The notes: generated by a model from the sequence alone, not told the origin. A stretch of 9,808 nt of DNA from Streptococcus sp. UBA6071 (GCA_002436115.1 DIXV01000065.1:8557-18364), one strand, 5' to 3'; shown: positions 1 to 8,135, counted from the first letter of the stretch. Made by a program: numbers and translations.

Positions 1-87
1 CTAGATTTTGATTACCTATAAAGTATAAAGAAACACCTAGGTGCAAGAGTTTATTTCAGTTTCCGTCTTGCCCTTGTCTTTTAAATT

Positions 88-105
88 AGAAAGGATATCC
101 AAGTG
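88..105 (+). promoter_or_regulatory. Ribosome binding site and GTG start of glgA
   Basis: AGAAAGGA at 88-95 lies 7 bases before the GTG at 103. The frame is closed by TAA at 82-84, so GTG is the only reasonable initiator. I see no convincing promoter in bases 1-102, which suggests transcription from upstream of the window. Confidence 0.8.
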
Positions 106-1548
106 ACTCAATCTATTTTATTTGTTGCCTCTGAAGGCTTACCCTATATTAAAAGTGGTGGTTTAGCTGATGTCATCGGTTCCCTCCCTAAAGAATTACA
201 GAAAAATGGTTCTGATGTCCGTGTGGTTCTTCCCCTCTACCAAAAAATGGCTATTGAGGACCACGAACGTTTTGACTATGTGGTTAGCTATGATGTCAAT
301 GCGGGCAATATTCATACCATGGCAAATGTTTACAGTGAAGTGGTTGATGGGGTGACCTTCTACTTTATTGAACATCAGCTTATTTTTGAGCGTGATCAAC
401 TTTATGGTTATGATGATGACGCCTACCGCTTTGGATTTTTCCAACACGCCACTTGTCGACTTTTGGAGGCTCTTAACTACTTCCCAGATGTCATCCATAC
501 ACATGATTGGCATACAGCTGCTATCCCTTTCCTTTGTCGAACCTTTTATGGTTATCGAAAAGAGTTTCAAACTATCAAACAAGTATTGACCATCCACAAT
601 TTAGCCTTCCAAGGTGTCTTTCCACAGCATGAGCTTTGGGCAAGCCTTGGCATGGACTTTACGTATTTCCTTGATGGAACAGCGCGTTTTTACGATGACC
701 AAATCAGCTATATGAAGCTTGGTATTCTCTATGCCGATAAAGTGACCACCGTCTCCAATACCTATGCCCAAGAAATTTTGACGGATGAATTTGGCGAAAA
801 CATGCAACATGTCCTCGGTCTTCGCTATTATGATTTATCTGGCATCGTTAACGGTATTGACTACGATATTTGGAACACTGAAACAGATAAGGCTTTAGCG
901 AAACCCTACAACCTTAAAACAATAAAAGACAAGATACAAAACAAGCTAGCTCTTCAAGCAGAGTTTGGTCTCCCTGAAGACAAAGATACTATCTTGGTTG
1001 GTGTAGTTTCCCGCCTAACTTGGCAAAAAGGTTTCTATCTTATGGTAGAGAAATTACCAGAGATGCTACAAGCCAAGGTACAGTTTGTAATCTTGGGAAA
1101 TGGGGAAACCAATATTGAAAACACTTTCCACTACTACAAGGAAGCTTACCCCGATAAATTCGCCTTCTATCAAGGCTACAATGAACAATTAGCACATCAA
1201 ATTTATGCCGGTAGCGATCTCTTTTTCATGCCGTCCATGTTTGAACCGTGTGGAATTAGCCAATTGATTGCCATGCATTACGGTAGTCTACCTCTGGTCC
1301 GTGAAACTGGTGGCCTCAAAGATACTGTTCAGGCCTATAATCAGTTTAATCAAGAAGGAACTGGTTTTGTCTTTTCGGGGAAATCAGCTGATGCCATGCG
1401 TATGGTCTTTGACTATGCTCTTGACACCTACTATAATAGACCCAAAGATTGGCAAGCCATGGTCAAACAAGCCATGGCCAAAGATGTTAGCTGGAAAAGT
1501 TCAGCCCACGCCTATCAAGAACTCTATGAGAGTATCACAACCTCCTAA
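103..1548 (+). CDS. glgA: Glycogen synthase GlgA (ADP-glucose type, GT5)
   Basis: This cytoplasmic glycosyltransferase adds glucose from ADP-glucose to the non-reducing end of alpha-1,4-glucan chains. It is 481 residues long, normal for bacterial GlgA (about 477). The N-terminal Rossmann domain carries the ADP-glucose motif K-S-G-G-L at residues 17-21, with HTHDWH at 132-137 and TIHNLAFQG at 163-171. The C-terminal domain has VSRLTWQKG at 302-310, which supplies the conserved Arg and Lye/Lys pair as R304 and K309, and FEPCGISQ at 380-387, whose E381 matches the conserved catalytic-site Glu. The start is GTG: AGAAAGGA at 88-95 is well spaced, an in-frame stop lies just upstream at 82-84, and the next in-frame ATG would remove the KSGGL motif. 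It precedes glgB on the same strand with a 200-base gap. The identification is firm; the family role is established knowledge and was not tested here. Confidence 0.97.
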   Translation: MTQSILFVASEGLPYIKSGGLADVIGSLPKELQKNGSDVRVVLPLYQKMAIEDHERFDYVVSYDVNAGNIHTMANVYSEVVDGVTFYFIEHQLIFERDQLYGYDDDAYRFGFFQHATCRLLEALNYFPDVIHTHDWHTAAIPFLCRTFYGYRKEFQTIKQVLTIHNLAFQGVFPQHELWASLGMDFTYFLDGTARFYDDQISYMKLGILYADKVTTVSNTYAQEILTDEFGENMQHVLGLRYYDLSGIVNGIDYDIWNTETDKALAKPYNLKTIKDKIQNKLALQAEFGLPEDKDTILVGVVSRLTWQKGFYLMVEKLPEMLQAKVQFVILGNGETNIENTFHYYKEAYPDKFAFYQGYNEQLAHQIYAGSDLFFMPSMFEPCGISQLIAMHYGSLPLVRETGGLKDTVQAYNQFNQEGTGFVFSGKSADAMRMVFDYALDTYYNRPKDWQAMVKQAMAKDVSWKSSAHAYQELYESITTS

Positions 1549-1748
1549 CTAAGAGAGTTTACTCATGGAGATCATCTAGGCAAAACTCCCCTTCTGGGAA
1601 TAATCTTCTTTCTGTTAAAAACAGAAAAGTGACATACGCTGTCTTTCTTCTGAGCTCCCATCTTTGTTTCTATGCGGTCCTTAAATGAGCCTTCCCTCCT
1701 TTGATGACCACATCCTCTATGTTTTATGCTAGATAGTAAGGAGAATCT
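1549..1748 (+). other. Long glgA-glgB intergenic region, no gene recognised
   Basis: These 200 bases separate two genes that act in the same pathway. An A/T-rich inverted repeat, TTTCTGTT (1609-1616) with AACAGAAA (1620-1627) around a three-base loop, is present but is not followed by a T run, so it is not a standard terminator. The segment from about 1640 to 1720 is pyrimidine-rich on the + strand. Tiny ATG frames exist (for example 1685-1732, 15 codons) but none has a good ribosome binding site. A weak promoter-like pair, TTGATG at 1701-1706 and TATGCT at 1725-1730 with an 18-base spacer, would start RNA almost at the glgB ribosome binding site, so I do not call it. The region may be an untranslated spacer or may hold control signals that I cannot identify. 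Confidence 0.5.
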
Positions 1749-3581
1749 ATGACCACTTTTGGAGAACAAGACCTCTATTACCTCAACACAGGCCAACATA
1801 CCAACCTCTATGACAATATGGGGGCACATCTTATTAAGTCCGGCAATAAAATATTAGGTGCTGAATTTCGTGTCTTTGCACCCAATGCGCGCGAAATTTA
1901 TGTCGTTGGTGACTTCAATAATTGGCAGAAAGTAAATCCTTTAACCCAAACTTGGGATGGTATTTTTGAAACATATATTGACGGAATCAAATCCCTGACA
2001 CTTTATAAGTACCTTATTATCACAGCTGATGGTCAAGAAATTACCAAGTCAGATCCTTATGCCTTCTACAGCGAGACACGTCCGGGTACTGCCTCATCAA
2101 CCTATAACTTTCGTTATAAATTCAAAGATGAAGATTGGATGTATCAACGGGTTAGTTATGACTTCAAAAAATCACCTGTTTCTATTTATGAGTTGCACCT
2201 AGGATCTTGGAAAAGAAAAAGAGATGAACAAGACGATGCTGAACCACCTCTTAATTATTTTTATTCCTACAAAGAAATCGCTCCTCAAGTCATCAAACAT
2301 GTTAAAGCCCATGGTTTTACGCATATTGAACTGATGCCTATCATGGAACATCCACTAGATGCATCATGGGGCTATCAAGTGACTGGCTACTACAGTGTCA
2401 CCAGTCGGTATGGCAAGCCAGATGAGCTCAAGTATTTCATCGATGCCTGCCACAAGGAAGGAATCGGGGTTATCCTTGATTGGGTTCCTCTTCACTTCTG
2501 TAAAGATGCCCACGGCCTCTATATGTTTGATGGTAGTCCCGTCTACGAATACCCACAGGAATACGACCGTGAAAACCATCAGTGGGGAACGGCTAACTTT
2601 GACTTGGGTAAAGGATCAACCCAAAGTTTTCTGCTTTCCAATATCAAGTATTGGTTAGAGCAATTCCATTTTGACGGTATTCGTGTCGATGCGCTTTCCT
2701 ATCTTCTTTATTGGCGTGGGGAAACAGAGGAAGATAAGATCAACCATGCTGCACTTGAATTCATTAAACGCGTTAATGCCCTTGTTCACACGGAATTTAA
2801 AGGTGTCATGATGATTGCTGAAGATTCCTCTAGTTACTCTGGTATTACCCATCCTCTAGAACAGGACGGAATCGGTTTTGACCTCAAATGGGATCTGGGT
2901 TGGATGAACGATACCCTCAATTATTTTGAACGTCAACCAATCTACAGACCACACCATAGTAACGATATCACTTTTGGAATGTTCTACAATCACAATGAAC
3001 AGTTTATCCTGCCGCTCTCTCACGATGAAGTCGTTCATGGAAAATTATCAATTGTTGAGAAGATGCAAGGGAGCTATGAGGACCAATTTCACCAAGCTAG
3101 AAGCTACTATGCTTATTTCTTTGCTCATCCTGGGAAAAAACACCTTTTCATGGGCAATGAATGGGGGCATGTCCGTGAATGGCATGAATATCGGGAAATG
3201 GATTGGTTCTTATTGGCCTATCCAATGCACTATAGCTTTCACCAAATGATGCTAACACTTACTAAATTCTACCGTCATAATTCCGCCTTATGGGAACGTG
3301 ATTTTACTGATGGTGGCTTTGACTGGACAGCAATTAAGGAAGAAGCTAACTTCTTTGCTTTCCGACGATTTAGTCGCGAACAAGAGATTTTGGTACTTAA
3401 CAATTTCAATGATCAGAATCTCTATGATGTCGAACTCCATCTACCAGATGGTTCTGAATACCAGCTAGTCTTCTCCTCTAATGAACTCCCCGTTGACAAA
3501 TTTAGCCTTTATGTTAAGGACGGAAAGACATGGGTGACTATTCCACGCTTCACAACTTATTATCTCGAAAAGGTTAAATAG
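1749..3581 (+). CDS. glgB: 1,4-alpha-glucan branching enzyme GlgB (GH13)
   Basis: This cytoplasmic enzyme cuts alpha-1,4-glucan chains and re-attaches them by alpha-1,6 linkage, making glycogen branches. It has 610 residues, near the shorter bacterial GlgB class that lacks the extra N-terminal domain. A CBM48 module spans roughly residues 35-120 (FRVFAPNAREIYVVGDFNNW). The GH13 barrel follows, with region I DWVPLHF at 244-250, region II GIRVDA at 310-315 (nucleophile D314), region III MIAEDS at 355-360 (acid/base E358) and region IV LPLSHDEVVHG at 421-431 (D426). A short beta-sheet domain ends the protein. AAGGAGA at 1738-1744 supports the ATG. Oddities: the stretch between D314 and E358 is 44 residues, against 53 in E. 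coli GlgB, and lacks the usual P-N-x-x-G-G-R-E-N segment; region I has Leu where Gly or Ala is common. All catalytic acids are present, so it is probably active. Other GH13 enzymes are unlikely given the branching-enzyme-type region IV and LFMGNE. Confidence 0.95.
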   Translation: MTTFGEQDLYYLNTGQHTNLYDNMGAHLIKSGNKILGAEFRVFAPNAREIYVVGDFNNWQKVNPLTQTWDGIFETYIDGIKSLTLYKYLIITADGQEITKSDPYAFYSETRPGTASSTYNFRYKFKDEDWMYQRVSYDFKKSPVSIYELHLGSWKRKRDEQDDAEPPLNYFYSYKEIAPQVIKHVKAHGFTHIELMPIMEHPLDASWGYQVTGYYSVTSRYGKPDELKYFIDACHKEGIGVILDWVPLHFCKDAHGLYMFDGSPVYEYPQEYDRENHQWGTANFDLGKGSTQSFLLSNIKYWLEQFHFDGIRVDALSYLLYWRGETEEDKINHAALEFIKRVNALVHTEFKGVMMIAEDSSSYSGITHPLEQDGIGFDLKWDLGWMNDTLNYFERQPIYRPHHSNDITFGMFYNHNEQFILPLSHDEVVHGKLSIVEKMQGSYEDQFHQARSYYAYFFAHPGKKHLFMGNEWGHVREWHEYREMDWFLLAYPMHYSFHQMMLTLTKFYRHNSALWERDFTDGGFDWTAIKEEANFFAFRRFSREQEILVLNNFNDQNLYDVELHLPDGSEYQLVFSSNELPVDKFSLYVKDGKTWVTIPRFTTYYLEKVK

Positions 3582-3640
3582 ACAAGTTTTCTGCTAGTAT
3601 TGATCTCTTTCTAGTGAGACTTTATTTCCTTTAAGAACTC

Positions 3641-3674
3641 AAATCTCCACCTCTTTAATGGGTGGGGGTTTTTT
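3641..3674 (+). terminator. Rho-independent terminator of glgB
   Basis: AAATCTCCACC (3641-3651) pairs with GGTGGGGGTTT (3661-3671) around a 9-base loop, with two G-T wobbles, and the right arm runs into a T tract at 3669-3674. It lies 60 bases after the glgB stop and faces the terminator of the opposing ABC operon. Confidence 0.9.
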
Positions 3675-3717
3675 ATTAGTCACTTACCTCATCACCCTAA
3701 AGTGCTTAGCTTTTTTT

Positions 3718-3745
3718 AAAAAAAGAGAGGACAAAACATCCCCTC
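3718..3745 (-). terminator. Rho-independent terminator of the ABC exporter operon
   Basis: Read on the - strand, GAGGGGAT (3745-3738) pairs with GTCCTCTC (3732-3725) around a GTTTT loop, allowing two G-U wobbles. A run of seven T follows (3724-3718). It lies about 95 bases past the ATPase stop codon and ends the leftward transcript. Confidence 0.85.
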
Positions 3746-3839
3746 CCTATAGCAAGATTTATCAATTTCTGCACCAGCAAGTGTCTCAAAATTGACGACT
3801 TTATCTGAGCGCTCAATCGTCAAGCCTCTTTCTCCCAGC

Positions 3840-4505
3840 TCATAAGCGAGACAGCACGCCATCCTTCATTTCATAGACCGCATCACACTTTTCAATCATT
3901 CGTTGATCGTGTGTGACCATTATTGTAGCCTTGTTTTTTCCTTTACTCTCCTTAAAGAGAATATCCACTACTTCAAAAGCACGCTCTGAATCCAAACTAG
4001 CTGTTGGTTCATCTGCTAGAATAATGGCTGGATCATTATAAAGCGCTCGAGCAATAGCAACACGTTGGCGCTCCCCACCTGATAATTCCTGTGGGAATTT
4101 TTTAGCAAGGGCAGTAATGTTTAGATCCTCTAACAATTGGCCCTGATAAGCTTCATTGCTTTTCTTGTTTATTTTGTCAACCAAAATTAACTGCTGTTCT
4201 ACTGTTAAAAAAGGAATGAGGTTAGAGCTTTGTAAAATAAACCCAATCTCATTAAAACGTAGCGAGGCCCTCTTTTTTTCAGACAGGCCATTGTAAGAAC
4301 GACCATTGATCAACAGAGTCCCACTGGTTGGTGTCTGTAAGCCACCTGCCAAAGTTAAAAAAGTGCTTTTCCCTGAGCCTGATGGGCCAATAAGGGCAAC
4401 AAATTCTCCAGGTTGAATAGAAAACTGTGTGGATTGTAAAGCCGTAATCGTCTCTAATCCGTCTGTAAAACGTTTAGTAACATCTATAAATGTCAAAGAT
4501 TCCAT
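3840..4505 (-). CDS. ABC transporter ATP-binding protein, HrtA/LolD-like
   Basis: This is the cytoplasmic ATPase that would power the permease encoded just before it. It has 221 residues and a complete nucleotide-binding domain: Walker A GPSGSGKST at 40-48, Q-loop Q92, signature LSGGE at 141-145, Walker B IILADEP at 161-167 with D165 and E166, and switch H199 in VTHD. The length and the motif set (FILQSSNLIP around the Q-loop, ILADEPTASLD) fit the MacB/LolD-type exporter ATPases that include heme-efflux HrtA. The ATG is preceded by AGGAGG (4514-4519), eight bases upstream and overlapping the permease stop, so translation is probably coupled. Substrate is inferred by family resemblance only: heme is one candidate, other hydrophobic or peptide substrates are possible. 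The family call is firm and the heme role tentative. Confidence 0.93.
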   Translation of the reverse strand: MESLTFIDVTKRFTDGLETITALQSTQFSIQPGEFVALIGPSGSGKSTFLTLAGGLQTPTSGTLLINGRSYNGLSEKKRASLRFNEIGFILQSSNLIPFLTVEQQLILVDKINKKSNEAYQGQLLEDLNITALAKKFPQELSGGERQRVAIARALYNDPAIILADEPTASLDSERAFEVVDILFKESKGKNKATIMVTHDQRMIEKCDAVYEMKDGVLSRL

Positions 4506-4520
4506 TATTTCAACCTCCTA
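4506..4520 (-). promoter_or_regulatory. Strong ribosome binding site overlapping the permease stop codon
   Basis: The - strand reads TAGGAGGTTGAAATA before the ATPase ATG. The TAG that ends the permease supplies the first two bases of AGGAGG (4519-4514), with an 8-base spacer to the start. Ribosomes finishing the permease are placed directly on the ATPase signal, which suggests coupled synthesis of the two subunits. Confidence 0.85.
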
Positions 4521-5585
4521 ACTCAATGCTTTTAAAGGATCGATCTTGACAACAGCTCGAACCGAGAACAGGGTTCCAATCAGTGCAAAGAATACCATCA
4601 AAGCAGAAATACTTGCAAAAAATAGCCAATTGGTTTCAAATGGAACCGCAGTCGGTAAGACGAAGGATGTTGCCCAAGTCGATAAGGCGCCTATTGTCAG
4701 ACCGACAGATGTCAGTAAAAAGGTTTGGCTAAGTACTGCCTTAGCAATATAGGTATTTGCAATTCCTTGAGCCTTCATCACTCCAAAGAGTTGTATTTTT
4801 TGCATCGTCAAAACGTACATAAAAATAGCAATAACAATAGCCGCAATAGCAATTAAAAAACCAATCATGAAACCAAATGTTAAGACTTGGGGACGGTAAC
4901 CAGGTAAATCATTGATAAAGGCATCAATAGTAATTGCTTCTAAACGATTAGAAGGGTAATCCTTTAAATCCCCTCTAACAACAAATGCATTCACGCGTGC
5001 CTGTTGGCTTTGTCCAAGTGACATGTCTTGATACACTGATGAGTCAATATAAATAACAGGGGCAACACTGTAAGTGGCACCTCTAGTATAGCCTACTATC
5101 ACAAATGACTTATCGCTAGTAGATAGACTTATGGTATCTCCGATTTTAAATCCTGCTTGCTCAACAAGAGAATAATCAATAACAGCTTCATTGTCTTCCT
5201 TAAATAGTCGACCTTCCACAATATCGGGTGCTAAAAAGCTTTCTGGTTCAATAGCAAAAAAGCTGACCTTTTCTTTTTCGTCCTTACTGGGCTTTTCGCC
5301 AGTCCAGACAATCCCCGAAAATTGGGATAGTGACGCTACTTCGTCGGCCTCAATCTCTTCTTGAAGACCTTTTTCTAGCATAGACATATTTAATATCGAG
5401 TTGGAGTCAGTTGATAATAAAATCTTATCTGCCTCCCACTTATCAATCGCTTCTCGGTTATCTTTTGCGAGACCATAGGCAAGGCCGGTCAAGAAAAAAA
5501 CAAGGTAAGAAATTAAAAAAAGTAACCCTAATATCAAGCTATAGCGTAGTTTAGAATGTTTCATTTCATTCAAAGCTAAAAACAT
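4518..5585 (-). CDS. ABC transporter permease, HrtB/FtsX-MacB-like
   Basis: This is the membrane subunit of a two-gene exporter, 355 residues long. The layout is that of FtsX/MacB-like permeases: one transmembrane helix near the N terminus (about 16-38), a large extracytoplasmic domain (about 40-235), then three helices (about 237-260, 286-310 and 319-343) and the typical C-terminal ending R-A-V-V-K-I-D-P-L-K-A-L. The single soluble domain, the total length and the pairing with a 221-residue ATPase match HrtBA heme exporters of Gram-positive bacteria. No dedicated regulator (HrtR or HssRS type) lies beside it, so the substrate remains open. The ATG is supported by a GAGAGGTG ribosome binding site seven to eight bases upstream and by the extended -10 element at 5612-5620. 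It sits between glycogen and maltodextrin genes but has no evident role in sugar metabolism. Confidence 0.9.
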   Translation of the reverse strand: MFLALNEMKHSKLRYSLILGLLFLISYLVFFLTGLAYGLAKDNREAIDKWEADKILLSTDSNSILNMSMLEKGLQEEIEADEVASLSQFSGIVWTGEKPSKDEKEKVSFFAIEPESFLAPDIVEGRLFKEDNEAVIDYSLVEQAGFKIGDTISLSTSDKSFVIVGYTRGATYSVAPVIYIDSSVYQDMSLGQSQQARVNAFVVRGDLKDYPSNRLEAITIDAFINDLPGYRPQVLTFGFMIGFLIAIAAIVIAIFMYVLTMQKIQLFGVMKAQGIANTYIAKAVLSQTFLLTSVGLTIGALSTWATSFVLPTAVPFETNWLFFASISALMVFFALIGTLFSVRAVVKIDPLKALS

Positions 5586-5611
5586 GATGACACCTCTCTT
5601 TCGTAAATAAT

Positions 5612-5620
5612 ATTATAACA
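5612..5620 (-). promoter_or_regulatory. Extended -10 promoter element for the ABC exporter operon
   Basis: The - strand reads TGTTATAAT, a perfect TATAAT (5617-5612) with the TGn extension. The hexamer 17 bases upstream (TGGGAA, 5640-5635) is a poor -35, which extended -10 promoters tolerate. A perfect TTGACA lies farther up at 5654-5649 and could pair at 17 bases with AAGAAT (5631-5626) as a second weak promoter. RNA would start near 5605, just upstream of the permease ribosome binding site. Confidence 0.55.
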
Positions 5621-5774
5621 TACTCATTCTTATCTTCCCAATCTATACTGTCAAAATTAAGACCTAAATATGCTTGCCTTTCACCAAACCTACCTGACAA
5701 CGTATTACCATATTTCACTAGCAATGGGCTATTTTCCTGCTCTCATTTTTTTCTGTCAAGTGTCGTTGACCCAC

Positions 5775-5820
5775 AAAAAAACACCCCATCATTAGACAAG
5801 AAATCTAATGATGGAAGTGT
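5775..5820 (-). terminator. Rho-independent terminator of the malQ-malP operon
   Basis: An uninterrupted 11-bp stem, CCATCATTAGA (5786-5796) with TCTAATGATGG (5804-5814) around a 7-base loop, extends past a small internal loop by ACAC/GTGT (5781-5784 with 5817-5820). On the - strand it runs into seven T (5781-5775). It lies about 55 bases beyond the phosphorylase stop and separates this operon from the ABC genes downstream on the same strand. Confidence 0.93.
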
Positions 5821-5873
5821 CATTTAAATCTGGAGATTACCTTTGTAAGAAAAGGATTTAAGTTTCCTATACT

Positions 5874-8135
5874 CTAAGCTTCTAAATGCCAGATATCTCT
5901 ATTATAATCTGAAATCGTGCGGTCAGATGAGAAGAAGCCAGCCTTGGCAATGTTAACAATGACTTTGTCCAACCAAACATCACGGTTATCGTAATCAGCT
6001 AACATTTGTTCCTTCACCTTGATATAGTCTTCTAAATCAAGCAAGGTCATAAACCAATCCTTATTGATCAATTCATGGTGTAGGCGGTAAAGTCGCTCGT
6101 CATTTCCATAATGGCGTAATTGTTCGTTCGTGATGAAGTCAATCAACGGTTTGATCGCAGGACGCTTGTAAAATTGCTCAGCTACATAATCTCCCTTAGC
6201 ATAGAGGTCAATTACCGATTGACTATCTTCACCGAAGATATAAATATTATCATCTCCAACCAACTCGTGGATTTCCACATTTGCTCCATCATCAGTCCCA
6301 AGCGTTAGGGCACCATTGAGCATAAACTTCATATTACCAGTACCAGAAGCTTCTTTAGAGGCTAGAGAGATTTGCTCAGAGATATCTGCTGCCGGAATTA
6401 AGAAGGTTGCTGCGGTAACGTTATAGTTTTCAACCATAACAACTTGTAGATGTGGGGAAACTTCTGCATCGTTGGCAATCATTTCAGATAAGGCCAAAAT
6501 TAGGTGAATGATATCTTGTGCAATGGTATAAGCTGGTGCTGCTTTACCACCAAAGAAAACCGTAATTGGAGTTGCTGGAATATTGCCCGCTTTAATATCC
6601 AAATATTTATGAATCACATAAAGCACGTTCATTTGCTGACGTTTGTATTCATGCATACGCTTGATTTGGATATCAAAGATAGAGTTTGGATTGATCGTCA
6701 CTCCTTGATTAACTTCCAAATGGTGCATTAATTTACGTTTGTTATGGCGCTTAATTTCTTCTAATTCTGCTTTAACAGACAAGTCGTCTTTAAAGTCTAA
6801 GAATTTTTCTAATTCTGCTGCATTGTGGTGATAACCATGTCCCAGAAGTTCATCAAGATAGGTAGCAAGACGAGGATTCGCATGCATGAGCCAACGACGG
6901 AAGGTAATCCCATTTGTCTTATTGTTAAACTTCTCTGGATAAAGTTCAAAGAATACCTTTAACTCAGAAGACTTGAGGATTTCTGTATGAAGAGCGGCTA
7001 CACCATTTACTGAGAAACCATAGTGTATGTCCATATGAGCCATGTGAACACGGCCATACTCATCAATAATGCTAACTGCTGGATCAGGGTGGTTTGCCTT
7101 CACACGACGATCTAACTCTTCGATAATCGGTACCAAGTGTGGAACAACTTCGCGTAAGAACTCAAGAGGCCATTTCTCTAAAGCTTCAGCAAGGATGGTG
7201 TGGTTGGTGTAAGCAGTTATAGAAGAAACAATCTCAACAGCTTCATCAAACGACAATCCTCGTGCTGTTAACAGACGAATTAGTTCTGGAATAACCAGAG
7301 AAGGATGGGTATCGTTAATCTGAACAACAGCATAATCGGCTAAATCGTAAAGATTTGATCCCTTAGCAATTGCTTCATCAATCAATAATTGAGCGGCATT
7401 TGACACCATAAAATACTGTTGGAAAATACGAAGTAACTCACCTTCACGATTAGAATCATCTGGATAAAGGAAGAGGGTCAAATTTCGGAAAATATCTTGT
7501 TTATCAAACTGGATACCATCGTAGATGATATTGTCATCCACTGATCCCAAGTCAAAAAGACGTAAGCGATTTTTAGTAGCTGTTTTGTAACCAGGCACAT
7601 CAATATCATAGAGTTTTGACGTCAAGGTAAAGTGCGCAAAAGGGACTTCATAAGCGATTTTAGAAGGTGTCAACCAAGAATCTGGTGTAATCCAAGCATT
7701 TGGCACAGCTTTTTGCTGATTATTTTCAAAAAGTTGCTGAAAGAGACCAAAATGATAATTGAGTCCTACTCCATCTCCGTTTAACCCCAAAGTCGCAATA
7801 GAATCCAAGAAACAGGCAGCCAGACGGCCTAAGCCACCATTACCCAAAGAAGGTTCCAATTCCACATCTTCAACTTCAAGCAAATCCTTTCCAGCATCTG
7901 AGAGTTGTCTCTTTACGTCATCGTAAATACCAAGATTGATAAGGTTATTAGACAAGAGTTTTCCAATCAAAAACTCTGCTGAAATATAATAAACTTTTTT
8001 CTTTTTACTGTTAGCTGCTAGTACCCCACTAGCTTGTTTTGTTAAGCTTAAAAGAGCATAATAAAGTTCCTCTTTACTACAATCTTCAATACGTTTAGCG
8101 TATAATTCCTGAACAAAATTTTGTAAATTAACCAT
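5874..8135 (-). CDS. glgP: Glycogen/maltodextrin phosphorylase (GlgP/MalP, GT35)
   Basis: This cytoplasmic enzyme uses phosphate to release glucose-1-phosphate from the non-reducing ends of glycogen or maltodextrins. It has 753 residues, the length of short bacterial phosphorylases without the regulatory N-terminal extension of animal enzymes. Conserved features in order are [19 protein letters not shown] (94-112), INDTHPSL (273-280), [11 protein letters not shown] (406-416), KRMHEYKRQ (492-500), [10 protein letters not shown] (527-536) and [14 protein letters not shown] (595-608), in which K603 is the pyridoxal-phosphate lysine. It follows malQ by 24 bases; its AAGAGGAGA ribosome binding site is about 12 bases from the ATG, rather far, but an in-frame stop immediately upstream excludes an earlier start. 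The pairing with malQ suggests a maltodextrin role (malP), while the nearby glycogen genes leave glycogen turnover possible. The enzyme family is certain; the preferred substrate is not. Confidence 0.96.
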   Translation of the reverse strand: MVNLQNFVQELYAKRIEDCSKEELYYALLSLTKQASGVLAANSKKKKVYYISAEFLIGKLLSNNLINLGIYDDVKRQLSDAGKDLLEVEDVELEPSLGNGGLGRLAACFLDSIATLGLNGDGVGLNYHFGLFQQLFENNQQKAVPNAWITPDSWLTPSKIAYEVPFAHFTLTSKLYDIDVPGYKTATKNRLRLFDLGSVDDNIIYDGIQFDKQDIFRNLTLFLYPDDSNREGELLRIFQQYFMVSNAAQLLIDEAIAKGSNLYDLADYAVVQINDTHPSLVIPELIRLLTARGLSFDEAVEIVSSITAYTNHTILAEALEKWPLEFLREVVPHLVPIIEELDRRVKANHPDPAVSIIDEYGRVHMAHMDIHYGFSVNGVAALHTEILKSSELKVFFELYPEKFNNKTNGITFRRWLMHANPRLATYLDELLGHGYHHNAAELEKFLDFKDDLSVKAELEEIKRHNKRKLMHHLEVNQGVTINPNSIFDIQIKRMHEYKRQQMNVLYVIHKYLDIKAGNIPATPITVFFGGKAAPAYTIAQDIIHLILALSEMIANDAEVSPHLQVVMVENYNVTAATFLIPAADISEQISLASKEASGTGNMKFMLNGALTLGTDDGANVEIHELVGDDNIYIFGEDSQSVIDLYAKGDYVAEQFYKRPAIKPLIDFITNEQLRHYGNDERLYRLHHELINKDWFMTLLDLEDYIKVKEQMLADYDNRDVWLDKVIVNIAKAGFFSSDRTISDYNRDIWHLEA

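Noticed and set aside
1..21. Six open codons (reading LDFDYL) ending in TAA at 19-21, possibly the end of an upstream gene such as glgD.
   Set aside because: Six codons are too few to recognise any protein, and short open stretches like this are expected by chance.
34..43. Perfect 10-base palindrome CACCTAGGTG upstream of glgA.
   Set aside because: It is isolated, with no recognisable promoter around it and no second copy noticed in the window, so there is no basis for calling it an operator.
1572..1829. Minus-strand 85-codon frame across the glgA-glgB gap.
   Set aside because: It overlaps the start of glgB, and the translation is rich in Lys, Arg, Cys and His without any recognisable motif; it looks like a chance frame.
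4464..4482. cre-like stretch TGTAAAACGTTTAGTAACA inside the ATPase gene.
   Set aside because: The spacing is one base too long for the cre pattern, and it lies inside coding sequence, where it encodes ordinary conserved residues.
5587..5593. ATGACAC next to the permease start, resembling a half-site of the lactococcal HrtR operator; GTGTCAT also occurs at 5817-5823.
   Set aside because: HrtR binds a palindrome with both halves adjacent; here the halves are about 230 bases apart, one is in the malP terminator, and no regulator gene is nearby.
5755..5770. Inverted repeat GTCAA-GTGTCG-TTGAC downstream of the malP terminator.
   Set aside because: Only five base pairs, not followed by a T run and not placed at a promoter; too short to support a function.
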